This document shows, one piece after another, positions 17,878 through 24,412 of a DNA stretch of 42,098 bases (positions within the stretch are counted from its first letter, which is position 1; each line of letters begins with the position of its first letter). The stretch spans positions 1 to 42,098 of the forward strand of contig CAMBMU010000015.1 in the NCBI GenBank assembly GCA_945868725.1, given 5' to 3'. Origin of the DNA: Spirosoma fluviale (GTDB taxonomy: Bacteria; Bacteroidota; Bacteroidia; Cytophagales; Cyclobacteriaceae). The notes under the pieces are model-generated. The model was not told the DNA's origin. It ran no database searches and worked only from the letters and a program-made list of their open reading frames with translations. The position numbers and the translations under genes are program-made.

Positions 17878-17903
17878 CTAGAACAGCGTAAATTAAACCA
17901 ACG

Positions 17904-17936
17904 AAAAAGCCCAGCAAAAAAAGCTGGGCTTTTTTT
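17904..17936 (+). terminator. Second, strong terminator after folE
   Basis: AAAAAGCCCAGC (17904-17915) and GCTGGGCTTTTT (17923-17934) form a perfect 12-bp stem with an A7 loop and a T run. The A-tract on the left arm would also let it work from the other strand. Confidence 0.95.
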
Positions 17937-17998
17937 GGGTGTAGTACAAACAAATTGATGACGGATTGATTTACCTATTTAGATAAACTTGTACACAG

Positions 17999-18679
17999 AT
18001 GAGGGGAAAGAATATTGTTCTAGTAGGAGGCAACTCCGGAATAGGGAAAGCAGTAGCGAGCCAACTGCAGGAAAATGGAGCAACGATTTTTAGTTATTCT
18101 AGGACGGGTGAAGGAACCGCTGCAGTAGATTTTGCAACTGATTTTGAAGAACTTCTGGGACTTCCAGAAATTATCGATGGGGTAGTGTATTGTCCAGGCA
18201 CCATCAACCTGAAACCTTTCCATCGAATTAGTATATCCGATTTTAAACAAGAGATGGAGGTTAACTTTTATGGAGCAATACGCTTGCTTCAGGCTTGCTT
18301 GAAAGGTTTGAAAAAATCAAGCTCCCCATCAGTGGTGTTGTACAGCACTGTAGCTGTTCAAACTGGAATGGGATTTCATGCCGGCATTGCCTCTGCCAAA
18401 GGTGCCATAGAGGGACTTACGCGTTCCCTCGCCGCAGAATGGGCGCCAAGCAAAATCAGAGTCAATGCGATAGCTCCTTCACTTACAGAAACTCCCCTTG
18501 CTTCAGCCTTACTTTCTACCCCTGAAAAAAAAGAAGCTTCCGACAAGCGGCATCCGCTCGGTAGGGTGGGGAGACCAGAGGATATTGCTGAGGCTACCGT
18601 ATTTTTACTATCTGAAAAATCTTCCTGGATGACAGGTCAGATACTTCATTTGGATGGAGGAATGTCCAATCTAAAATAA
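17999..18679 (+). CDS. SDR-family protein lacking the catalytic tyrosine
   Basis: This 226-residue short-chain dehydrogenase/reductase-fold protein has the nucleotide-binding motif GGNSGIG (about 9-15), an intact Ser116 and Lys134, and the C-terminal ILHLDGGMS segment. The catalytic Tyr of YxxxK is replaced: the segment reads H-A-G-I130-A-S-A-K134. The Ser to position-130 spacing is 14, not the usual 13. An intact NAD(P) site with no Tyr suggests altered chemistry, a non-catalytic role or a different proton donor (His127 is near). Its neighbour is folE, so a sepiapterin-reductase-like role is tempting, but tandem terminators separate them and the missing Tyr argues against simple equivalence. 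Cytosolic. Confidence 0.88.
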   Translation: MRGKNIVLVGGNSGIGKAVASQLQENGATIFSYSRTGEGTAAVDFATDFEELLGLPEIIDGVVYCPGTINLKPFHRISISDFKQEMEVNFYGAIRLLQACLKGLKKSSSPSVVLYSTVAVQTGMGFHAGIASAKGAIEGLTRSLAAEWAPSKIRVNAIAPSLTETPLASALLSTPEKKEASDKRHPLGRVGRPEDIAEATVFLLSEKSSWMTGQILHLDGGMSNLK

Positions 18680-18747
18680 GTTAAACAATTTCCCATCCTT
18701 TTTTGTCTATTAATCGGGTATGGTCCCTAGATGAAAGTAATGTGTAT

Positions 18748-19011
18748 ATGAAGACACCACCTGAATCATTTTTATTATTTAAGGAAGAACTAAAAAAGGT
18801 CCAACTTGAAAAAGAAAGGCTTATTCTGTATTACGAACAGCAGCTTTCCGAAGTCAATCAAGAGTTGTACCGACTCAAGGAAAAGATTAATTCTCAGCAA
18901 GATATGATGAAAACTACCCTAGAGTATGCCTCCAATCTGGAGATTCGATTGACAGAAGTAAAAGAAGAAGTAGCTCAAACTACTTCTGCGTACAGAAAAT
19001 CAATTTATTAA
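18748..19011 (+). CDS. Small coiled-coil protein of unknown function
   Basis: This 87-residue protein starts at the ATG at 18748 (MKTPPESFLLFKEELKKVQ). A possible TTG at 18703 would add 15 residues but gives a less plausible N-terminus. Residues about 10-75 are rich in Glu, Lys, Leu and Gln with heptad-like hydrophobics, indicating one long coiled coil. There is no signal peptide or membrane segment. It sits 68 bp after the SDR gene and 9 bp before the STAS-like gene, so it is probably cotranscribed with them. No family is recognised and no function is proposed beyond a likely structural or oligomerising role. Confidence 0.7.
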   Translation: MKTPPESFLLFKEELKKVQLEKERLILYYEQQLSEVNQELYRLKEKINSQQDMMKTTLEYASNLEIRLTEVKEEVAQTTSAYRKSIY

Positions 19012-19020
19012 CTTTCCACA

Positions 19021-19473
19021 ATGTCAGCCATGAACGAAACACTACCCTCTTCTGGAATTTTGGAATTTAAGGTTGCATTCGAGCAACGCTATGCAAGAGT
19101 TTGGTGCAATCCAGCTCGAAAAATCATTATCTGTGAATTGCTCACTGACTATGTGCCTATAGAGGATTTTAAAGAAGTTTTTACCGAAATTGGAGAACTA
19201 GTAAAATCAGGCGACTACACTAAGTTTATTTTTGATAAGCGCGCATTGAGAGCGTTTCACCAGCCCACCATGGAATGGTATTTTATCCATTGGAAAAAAG
19301 AGATGCTAGGCTATGGGGTAAAAACCCACCGTAAAATCCTTCCTGAGGAAAAATGGTTTGAAAAGATGGTGCAGATAGCCAAAGCTCAAATCCTCGCTCA
19401 ATATCCCGATCACATCATCCATCAATTGGATATTGCTTACTGCGATACCTTAGAGGAAGCAATTCTGGCCTAA
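19021..19473 (+). CDS. Hypothetical protein, possibly SpoIIAA/STAS-like
   Basis: This 150-residue soluble protein has an alternating beta/alpha pattern (YARVWCNPARKIIICELLTD, then FKEVFTEIGELVKSG and YTKFIFDKRALRAF). It resembles the SpoIIAA-like/STAS fold group common as uncharacterised proteins in Bacteroidota. This is a fold-level impression, not a confirmed domain hit. The C-terminal half is Trp/Lys-rich (WYFIHWKKEM). Its TAA shares a base with the ATG of the next gene (TAATG at 19471-19475), so the two are translationally coupled. No catalytic motif is seen. Confidence 0.7.
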   Translation: MSAMNETLPSSGILEFKVAFEQRYARVWCNPARKIIICELLTDYVPIEDFKEVFTEIGELVKSGDYTKFIFDKRALRAFHQPTMEWYFIHWKKEMLGYGVKTHRKILPEEKWFEKMVQIAKAQILAQYPDHIIHQLDIAYCDTLEEAILA

Positions 19474-20099
19474 TGCGGCAGTTTGATTCGGAACAACTGG
19501 CGCAGCTAGATGCTTCTTTCCGAAGAAATCTGATCAATTGCCTTCCTGGATACAAACCTCTTCAGTTGATTGGTACCCAAAATGCAACAGGGGTAACCAA
19601 TCTGGCCCTCTTCTCGCAAATTATCCACCTCGGTGCAGCGCCTCCGCTAATTGGGGTTTTATTCCGTCCTCATACTGTCAAGCGGGATACCCTGGAAAAT
19701 ATTTTAGAAACCCGAAGTTTTACCCTGAATCAAGTTCTTCCAGAATGGCATGTCCAAGCCCATTGGACAGCTGCGAACTGGGAAGGAAGTGAGTTTGAAG
19801 CCACAGGCTTAAAAGAAGAGCGAAAGGCAGACTTTCTTGCGCCATTCGTTGAAGGTAGCCCGATTCAACTCGCCTGTGTACTTGAAGAAGTGCAAACCCT
19901 CCAAATCAACCAAACGGTATTGGTCATCGCACGGATTGAACAGGTTTTTGTAGCTGAAAAAGGTCTCCGAGCCGATGGCACGCTCGATTACGATGCGCTG
20001 GGAACCGTTGCAGTGACAGGATTGGATGAATACCACCAAGGGCAATCCTTGGGGAGACTTTCCTACCCAAAGCCAGGGATTTATCCTTCCAAAATTTAA
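19473..20099 (+). CDS. Flavin reductase-like FMN-binding split-barrel protein
   Basis: This 208-residue protein resembles the DIM6/NTAB (flavin reductase-like) family, which binds FMN in a split beta-barrel and often reduces flavin with NAD(P)H or acts as a flavoenzyme partner. Typical features are the early strand IGTQNATGVTNLALFSQIIHLG, then PPLIGVLFRPH, the segment TRSFTLN near residue 80, and the late strand NQTVLVIARIEQVFV. It starts within the stop codon of the STAS-like gene. Substrate and partner are unknown. The linkage with a Tyr-less SDR and a STAS-like protein is consistent among adjacent genes but gives no pathway. Confidence 0.8.
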   Translation: MRQFDSEQLAQLDASFRRNLINCLPGYKPLQLIGTQNATGVTNLALFSQIIHLGAAPPLIGVLFRPHTVKRDTLENILETRSFTLNQVLPEWHVQAHWTAANWEGSEFEATGLKEERKADFLAPFVEGSPIQLACVLEEVQTLQINQTVLVIARIEQVFVAEKGLRADGTLDYDALGTVAVTGLDEYHQGQSLGRLSYPKPGIYPSKI

Positions 20100-20138
20100 G
20101 TTGCTTGTGTTCGGAAGTATGGGTTTATTTACCAACAC

Positions 20139-21134
20139 ATGACTATTCTCGAACTCACCGATTCTGGACTTTATTGTCCTCCTGCCGATATTTTTATCGA
20201 TCCCTGGAGGCCTGTAGCCAAGGCGGTAATCACCCATGCCCATTCGGATCATGCGCGCAGAGGGATGAAGCAGTACTTGGCACATCATCAGTCCCGAGAA
20301 GTGATGAAGTTGCGCCTAGGAAAGGATATCAACTTGCAGACAATTGGGTATGGAGAGCCCATTTTAATTCAAGGCGTACAAATTTCCTTGCATCCTGCGG
20401 GGCATATCCCAGGTTCGGCACAGGTTCGATTGGAATACCAAGGAAAGGTGGCCGTAGTGAGTGGAGATTACAAGGTGGAGGATGATGGTCTTTCTACTTC
20501 GTTTGAACCAGTCAAATGCCATGAGTTTGTATCCGAATGTACCTTCGGGATGCCGATTTATGACTGGGAACCGCAGGAAGAAGTATTTAAACAAATTAAT
20601 GAATGGTGGAAGAGTAATGCGGAGCAGGGGCTTAATTCCATCATTTTCGCCTACTCCCTAGGCAAGGCCCAGCGTGTCTTGACCCACCTGCAGCCCGAAA
20701 TTGGGGAGATTTTTGTGCATGGAGTGATTGCGAATACCAACGAGGCTTTGGCAGCGGATGGACTTATTTTACCGGAGGCTACCCGGGTCAATCAAGACTT
20801 GCCCAAGTCCGCGTTCAAAGGAGCGCTCATTATTGCTCCCCCCGCGGTCATGAATACTTCTTGGATGAATCGTTTTGCCCCATACCGCACGGCCAATTGC
20901 TCAGGCTGGATGAATGTGCGTGGCATTCGTCGCAGGAGTTCACTCGATCGTGGATTTGTGCTTTCAGACCATGCAGATTGGAAGGGATTGATCTCTGCAA
21001 TTCAGGCCACCGAAGCCGAAAAAGTTTATTTAACGCATGGGAGCACGGCTATTTTTGGAAAATTTCTCCAAGAGGAAAAAGGAATCGATGCAGTGGCACT
21101 GGAAACGCTTTTTGGAGATGAGGAAAAAGAGTAA
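20139..21134 (+). CDS. Ligase-associated DNA exonuclease-like metallo-beta-lactamase-fold protein
   Basis: This 331-residue protein of the MBL/beta-CASP nuclease group resembles the ligase-associated exonuclease family (related to TIGR04122 by my recognition). The metal site is T-H33-A-H35-S-D37-H38. Further motif regions are HPAGHIPGSAQVRLEY, VSGDYK and the C-terminal VLSDHADW and YLTHGST. In many Bacteroidota this gene lies with an ATP-dependent DNA ligase and a DEXH helicase in a DNA-repair operon. Here neither is adjacent: upstream is the flavin-reductase gene (39 bp) and downstream a repeat-rich gap and guaA. The repair role is inferred from the family. Confidence 0.88.
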   Translation: MTILELTDSGLYCPPADIFIDPWRPVAKAVITHAHSDHARRGMKQYLAHHQSREVMKLRLGKDINLQTIGYGEPILIQGVQISLHPAGHIPGSAQVRLEYQGKVAVVSGDYKVEDDGLSTSFEPVKCHEFVSECTFGMPIYDWEPQEEVFKQINEWWKSNAEQGLNSIIFAYSLGKAQRVLTHLQPEIGEIFVHGVIANTNEALAADGLILPEATRVNQDLPKSAFKGALIIAPPAVMNTSWMNRFAPYRTANCSGWMNVRGIRRRSSLDRGFVLSDHADWKGLISAIQATEAEKVYLTHGSTAIFGKFLQEEKGIDAVALETLFGDEEKE

Positions 21135-21214
21135 GTCTTGAATTCCAATTTTGGAAGAGCTAAGTGCACCCCCCAACTTGATTTGGATTGATTTTTCAAG
21201 CCAAAATGATTTAT

Positions 21215-21224
21215 GATTATCCGC
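21215..21224 (+). repeat. Single GATTATCCGC repeat end upstream of guaA
   Basis: A perfect copy of the 10-bp end sequence shared by the two 56-bp elements. No clear inverted partner lies 56 bp away, so this may be a decayed copy or an isolated half-site. Confidence 0.45.
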
Positions 21225-21303
21225 TTTTTCACCTCAACTCAAAGAAAATAAGGTTTGAGGATCAATTAAGTGAGCTGTGGACTGTTGACAGTGGTTTGTG
21301 AAC

Positions 21304-21359
21304 GATTATCCGCAGTGGTAAACAGGAAAGTTGAGCAACAGGTGTAATTACGGATAATC
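21304..21359. repeat. 56-bp element A with GATTATCCG inverted ends
   Basis: The element begins GATTATCCGC and ends ACGGATAATC, a 9-bp perfect terminal inverted repeat. Element B, of exactly the same length and end sequences, lies on the other side of guaA at 23231. The interiors share no obvious similarity. Confidence 0.55.
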
Positions 21360-21450
21360 AAAAAATGATTTTATTTTTTAGTTAAGTTCCTGATAATCAA
21401 TTTAAAAAACTGAATTAAGAGCCTCTTAACCCAAAATTTCATCCCCAGGT

Positions 21451-21481
21451 TTTAGCAAGCGGGAAGCAGTGCTTACCTTTA
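21451..21481 (+). promoter_or_regulatory. Weak promoter-like sequence abutting the guaA start
   Basis: TTTA (21451-21454), 19 bases, then TACCTTTA (21474-21481) resembles TTTG-N19-TAnnTTTG with the final G changed to A in both boxes. The box ends 3 bases before the ATG, which would give a leaderless or near-leaderless transcript. Confidence 0.3.
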
Positions 21482-21484
21482 CGC

Positions 21485-23014
21485 ATGGCCCAACAGATCC
21501 TCATCCTAGATTTTGGTTCCCAGTACACCCAACTCATTGCTCGTCGCGTAAGAGAACTCAATGTGTACTGCGAAATTCACCCCTACAACAAAGTTCCTGA
21601 AATCACTTCCGACATCAAAGGAATCATCCTTTCAGGTTCTCCCTGCTCGGTGCGTGACGAAGGTGCTCCCGATGTAAATACGGATGCTTTTCGAGGCAAA
21701 TTGCCCTTGTTGGGCGTATGCTACGGAGCTCAATTGCTAGCCAGCAAGTATGGAGGAGAGGTATTGCCATCGACCATTAGAGAGTATGGCCGAGCAAATC
21801 TAGATCAGATCGATTTGCATCAGGATTTGCTGAAGGAAATGACCCACGGCTCCCAAGTATGGATGTCTCATGGAGATACCATTAAGGAGGTTCCTGCGGG
21901 ATTTGAAGTAATCGCAAGTACGGAATCAGTCCGAGTGGCGGCATTCAAGGTGCAGGGTGAGTCTACCTACGGCATCCAATTCCATCCCGAGGTTACCCAC
22001 TCACTGGAGGGCAAGAATTTACTTCGCAACTTTGTGGTGGGGATCTGTGGATGCAGCCAGGACTGGACTTCCGACACCTTTATTGATTCAACTATAGCAA
22101 GTTTAAAGAAAAAAATAGGTGCTGATAAGGTGGTGATGGGCCTTTCGGGTGGAGTAGACTCCTCCGTGGCTGCTACCCTTATTCATAGAGCTATTGGCGA
22201 GCAGTTGACCTGTGTCTTTGTGGACAATGGCCTGCTTCGCAAAAATGAATACGAAGAGGTACTCGATTCCTACATGCACTTGGGGTTGAACGTCATTGGT
22301 GTCAATGCGAAGCAGCGTTTTTACGATGCCTTGGCAGGATTGACCGATCCAGAAGCGAAAAGAAAGGCCATTGGCCGCGCATTTATTGAAGTATTTGACG
22401 ACGAAGCACATAAGATTGATGGCGTAAAGTGGCTTGGCCAAGGCACCATCTATCCGGATGTAATTGAGTCGGTTTCGGTCAAAGGTCCTTCCGCTACCAT
22501 CAAGTCCCACCACAACGTGGGCGGTCTTCCAGATTTCATGAAGTTGTCTGTAGTCGAGCCCTTGAACACCTTGTTTAAGGACGAGGTTCGGGTAGTGGGT
22601 AGGGGACTTGCTATCCCAGAAAAAATCATTGGCAGACACCCTTTCCCAGGCCCTGGTTTGGCTATCCGTATTTTGGGCGACATCACTGAGGAGAAAGTAA
22701 AGACCCTGCAGGAAGTAGATTATATTTTTATTCAAGGACTCAAAGAACATGGTTTGTACGATCAAGTCTGGCAGGCAGGAGCAATTCTCTTGCCTATTCA
22801 ATCTGTAGGAGTCATGGGCGATGAGCGTACCTACGAAAAGGTGGTGGCACTACGTGCCGTTGGTTCCGTAGATGGGATGACTGCAGACTGGATTCACTTA
22901 CCTTATGAATTCCTTGCCAAGATGTCCAACGACATCATCAATCGGGTAAAAGGAGTCAACCGTGTGGTGTATGATATTTCCTCCAAGCCACCGGCAACCA
23001 TTGAGTGGGAGTAA
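21485..23014 (+). CDS. guaA: GMP synthase (glutamine-hydrolysing)
   Basis: GuaA aminates XMP to GMP using glutamine and ATP. The 509-residue protein has the class I glutamine amidotransferase domain, with catalytic Cys79 in LLGVCYGAQ and the His/Glu pair in QFHPEVTHS. The ATP pyrophosphatase P-loop is SGGVDSS at 221-227. The C-terminal dimerisation domain ends [17 protein letters not shown], as usual. It is monocistronic, with repeat-rich intergenic regions on both sides. No guaB is adjacent, unlike the common guaBA arrangement. The start at 21485 gives [20 protein letters not shown], the family N-terminus. Confidence 0.98.
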   Translation: MAQQILILDFGSQYTQLIARRVRELNVYCEIHPYNKVPEITSDIKGIILSGSPCSVRDEGAPDVNTDAFRGKLPLLGVCYGAQLLASKYGGEVLPSTIREYGRANLDQIDLHQDLLKEMTHGSQVWMSHGDTIKEVPAGFEVIASTESVRVAAFKVQGESTYGIQFHPEVTHSLEGKNLLRNFVVGICGCSQDWTSDTFIDSTIASLKKKIGADKVVMGLSGGVDSSVAATLIHRAIGEQLTCVFVDNGLLRKNEYEEVLDSYMHLGLNVIGVNAKQRFYDALAGLTDPEAKRKAIGRAFIEVFDDEAHKIDGVKWLGQGTIYPDVIESVSVKGPSATIKSHHNVGGLPDFMKLSVVEPLNTLFKDEVRVVGRGLAIPEKIIGRHPFPGPGLAIRILGDITEEKVKTLQEVDYIFIQGLKEHGLYDQVWQAGAILLPIQSVGVMGDERTYEKVVALRAVGSVDGMTADWIHLPYEFLAKMSNDIINRVKGVNRVVYDISSKPPATIEWE

Positions 23015-23025
23015 AATTGTTGGCT

Positions 23026-23051
23026 AACAGTTGACGGTTGACTGTCCACAG
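23026..23051. repeat. Downstream copy of a GTTGAC/GTCCACAG repeat
   Basis: The stretch AACAGTTGACGGTTGACTGT followed by CCACAG reads on the other strand as CTGTGGACAGTCAACC and on. It shares CTGTGGAC and related GTTGAC/GTCAAC units with 21275-21290 upstream of guaA, in opposite orientation. Confidence 0.4.
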
Positions 23052-23114
23052 CCTATTGTTGTGACTTCAAGCATTCTTCTTCATTCATCAATCGGAGTTG
23101 GATATTCAACATTA

Positions 23115-23128
23115 CCCGCCGCGGCGGG
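23115..23128. repeat. GC-rich 14-bp palindrome CCCGCCGCGGCGGG
   Basis: A perfect palindrome standing in an otherwise AT-rich gap. Such GC palindromes recur as intergenic REP-like units in some Bacteroidota genomes (from memory). Only one copy is seen in this window. Confidence 0.5.
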
Positions 23129-23147
23129 CAAGTAGTATCAAGTAAGG

Positions 23148-23223
23148 GGTACCAAGTACCAAGTTTTGTATTCTTGTAGTTAGAATTCACCTCTAACCCG
23201 AATCACTACTTGGTACCTGGTAC
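23148..23223. repeat. GGTACCAAG-type inverted repeat downstream of guaA
   Basis: The left arm GGTACCAAGTACCAAG (23148-23163) consists of two tandem GTACCAAG units. The right arm CTTGGTACCTGGTAC (23209-23223) is its reverse complement with one mismatch. An outer AAGTAGT/ACTACTT pair extends it. It could form a long cruciform or RNA hairpin. Confidence 0.6.
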
Positions 23224-23230
23224 ATTGTAC

Positions 23231-23286
23231 AATTATCCGCATTGATTCACACTCCTTTTTAGCCATTGGCAGGGTTGCGGATAATC
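23231..23286. repeat. 56-bp element B with ATTATCCGC inverted ends
   Basis: Begins AATTATCCGC and ends GCGGATAATC, a 9-bp perfect inverted repeat. Same length and end sequences as element A at 21304-21359. It ends 10 bp before the stop of the convergent membrane-protein gene. Confidence 0.55.
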
Positions 23287-23296
23287 AGAAATTGAC

Positions 23297-23755
23297 TCAA
23301 GATTTTTTAGGCTTCACCAGCTGCTTTGGAGCCTTCTTTTTAAGGTAGGCAATAAATTCCGTGTAGGCCTCGTGCTCGTGGTTGGATACGGCGATGGACT
23401 GCTTGTCACTGAAGACTACCGTTACTTGTTTGAACTCCCGTTTGTTGGCTAGGACGGTTTCCTCTTCCCAAGCTAAAATCTCAGTGACCGGATAGACTTT
23501 GGTACTGCCACGCAGGGGAAGTTTGATTACCACATGCTCCTTTCCGGCCGTTATAAACCGCCATCCCGCCATCATTTTGACCAAAAGCATCAAGAGCACA
23601 AGCGTAAGCAGTGAACTCGCAACCAAGTAAAACCACAAGTCATAGCTTCTGCTGTAGGCAAAATCCCGGAGAATTAGGACTAGCCCAAGAAGTAAGATGA
23701 AAAGTACGGCTCCTAAGGAAATGTAGGTCGATAGCTTGGGTTTAAGCAGGATCAT
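23297..23755 (-). CDS. Small membrane protein with a cytosolic beta-rich domain
   Basis: This 152-residue protein has two predicted membrane segments (about 10-29 and 41-62) joined by a short loop containing YSRSYDLWFY. A C-terminal soluble domain is rich in beta strands (HVVIKLPLRGSTKVYPVTEI, then a FKQVTVVFSDKQSIAV strand). This resembles the PH-like domains of bacterial membrane proteins, which is a tentative comparison. The tail is very basic. It overlaps the upstream ACP phosphodiesterase-like gene by 14 bp, so the two form an operon. Function unknown. Confidence 0.75.
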   Translation of the reverse strand: MILLKPKLSTYISLGAVLFILLLGLVLILRDFAYSRSYDLWFYLVASSLLTLVLLMLLVKMMAGWRFITAGKEHVVIKLPLRGSTKVYPVTEILAWEEETVLANKREFKQVTVVFSDKQSIAVSNHEHEAYTEFIAYLKKKAPKQLVKPKKS

Positions 23756-24347
23756 GGTTTTGGATTAGTTCTGCAAGGGTTGTGGAGGCAAAAGTCTCCA
23801 AATCTTTGAAAAAAGCGAAGAAAATCGCTTCAATTTCTTCTTCTTTTTCCCAAAGCACTTGGGTGGACTCATTCATTTTGGAATCGAAACGCGCCCTTCG
23901 GCTCAGCCCATCCAAGGCAGCTTGAATGCCCGCAGGTGTGCGGTAGGCATAAAGCCAGTTTTGCATTTGCATCCAGTGAAGCATCCGAAGGAAGGTTTCG
24001 GGTAGCTCTTGGGGAGATGAGGATAGGATTCGGTAGCTGTCTAGGCTAAATTGTTCTAAGGGGATACCTGAATAATTATTCCAATTTTTGGCCAAAAAAT
24101 AATCGAAAAAAATATCGCTAATTACTCGAGAATAATGTCCAAAGCGAGGGATCAAGAAGGATTGCACCTGCTTGACCAAGGTATGTGAATCGGTATAGGT
24201 ATCGATAGCTCGATGCAGGCGTATGCCGAGTTGCACTTTTTTTGGGTATTTTTCCAGCTCCTTTCCTCGGACAAAGTCGGCAATAAAATTGCCGACCAGG
24301 ATTTCCTCCTGACCAAAAGAAAGATAGGCATGCGCAAGAAAATTCAT
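23742..24347 (-). CDS. Acyl carrier protein phosphodiesterase-like protein (AcpH/DUF479 family)
   Basis: This 201-residue protein matches the E. coli AcpH family by its N-terminal pattern MNFLAHAYLSF, VGNFIADFVRG, GIRLHRAIDTYTDSH and the later ISDIFFDYFLAKNW. In E. coli the enzyme removes the 4'-phosphopantetheine group from acyl carrier protein. The His and Asp residues in these motifs are the likely metal-binding HD-like site. The gene begins in a 65-bp divergent region shared with the helicase gene and overlaps the membrane-protein gene at its end. Biochemical activity of distant members is uncertain. Confidence 0.85.
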   Translation of the reverse strand: MNFLAHAYLSFGQEEILVGNFIADFVRGKELEKYPKKVQLGIRLHRAIDTYTDSHTLVKQVQSFLIPRFGHYSRVISDIFFDYFLAKNWNNYSGIPLEQFSLDSYRILSSSPQELPETFLRMLHWMQMQNWLYAYRTPAGIQAALDGLSRRARFDSKMNESTQVLWEKEEEIEAIFFAFFKDLETFASTTLAELIQNHDPA

Positions 24348-24369
24348 TTAAAACCCAGGATAAGCAAAC

Positions 24370-24388
24370 ACTAGGGGTGTTCCCTAGT
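24370..24388. promoter_or_regulatory. Inverted repeat in the acpH-like/helicase divergent region
   Basis: ACTAGGG (24370-24376) and CCCTAGT (24382-24388) are a perfect 7-bp inverted repeat with a 5-base centre. It is centred in the only 65 bases separating two divergent genes, a natural place for an operator serving both. Inference. Confidence 0.4.
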
Positions 24389-24412
24389 TTCAAGGCTAAA
24401 GTACAATCATTC

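Larger units (their letters stand above)
21135..21484. other. Repeat-rich intergenic region upstream of guaA
   Basis: These 350 bases hold no gene I can support. They contain GATTATCCGC at 21215-21224, a CCTCAA/TTGAGG-type hairpin near 21233-21260, CTGTGGAC with a nearby GTTGAC at 21275-21290, and the 56-bp element at 21304-21359. An AT-rich stretch with a promoter-like sequence leads into guaA. Confidence 0.6.

Noticed and set aside
22103..22801. 232-codon open frame on the minus strand inside guaA
   Set aside because: It lies wholly opposite a highly conserved gene, and its translation has no family pattern, signal or upstream promoter.
21485..23014. guaA island as a transposon bounded by the 56-bp elements
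   Set aside because: There is no transposase, and the interiors of the two elements differ. Kept only as an unexplained repeat pair, not called a mobile element.
24377..24412. GTG start for the Upf1-like helicase at 24377
   Set aside because: The added 12 residues overlap the inverted repeat in the divergent promoter. The ATG at 24413 gives the expected N-terminus.
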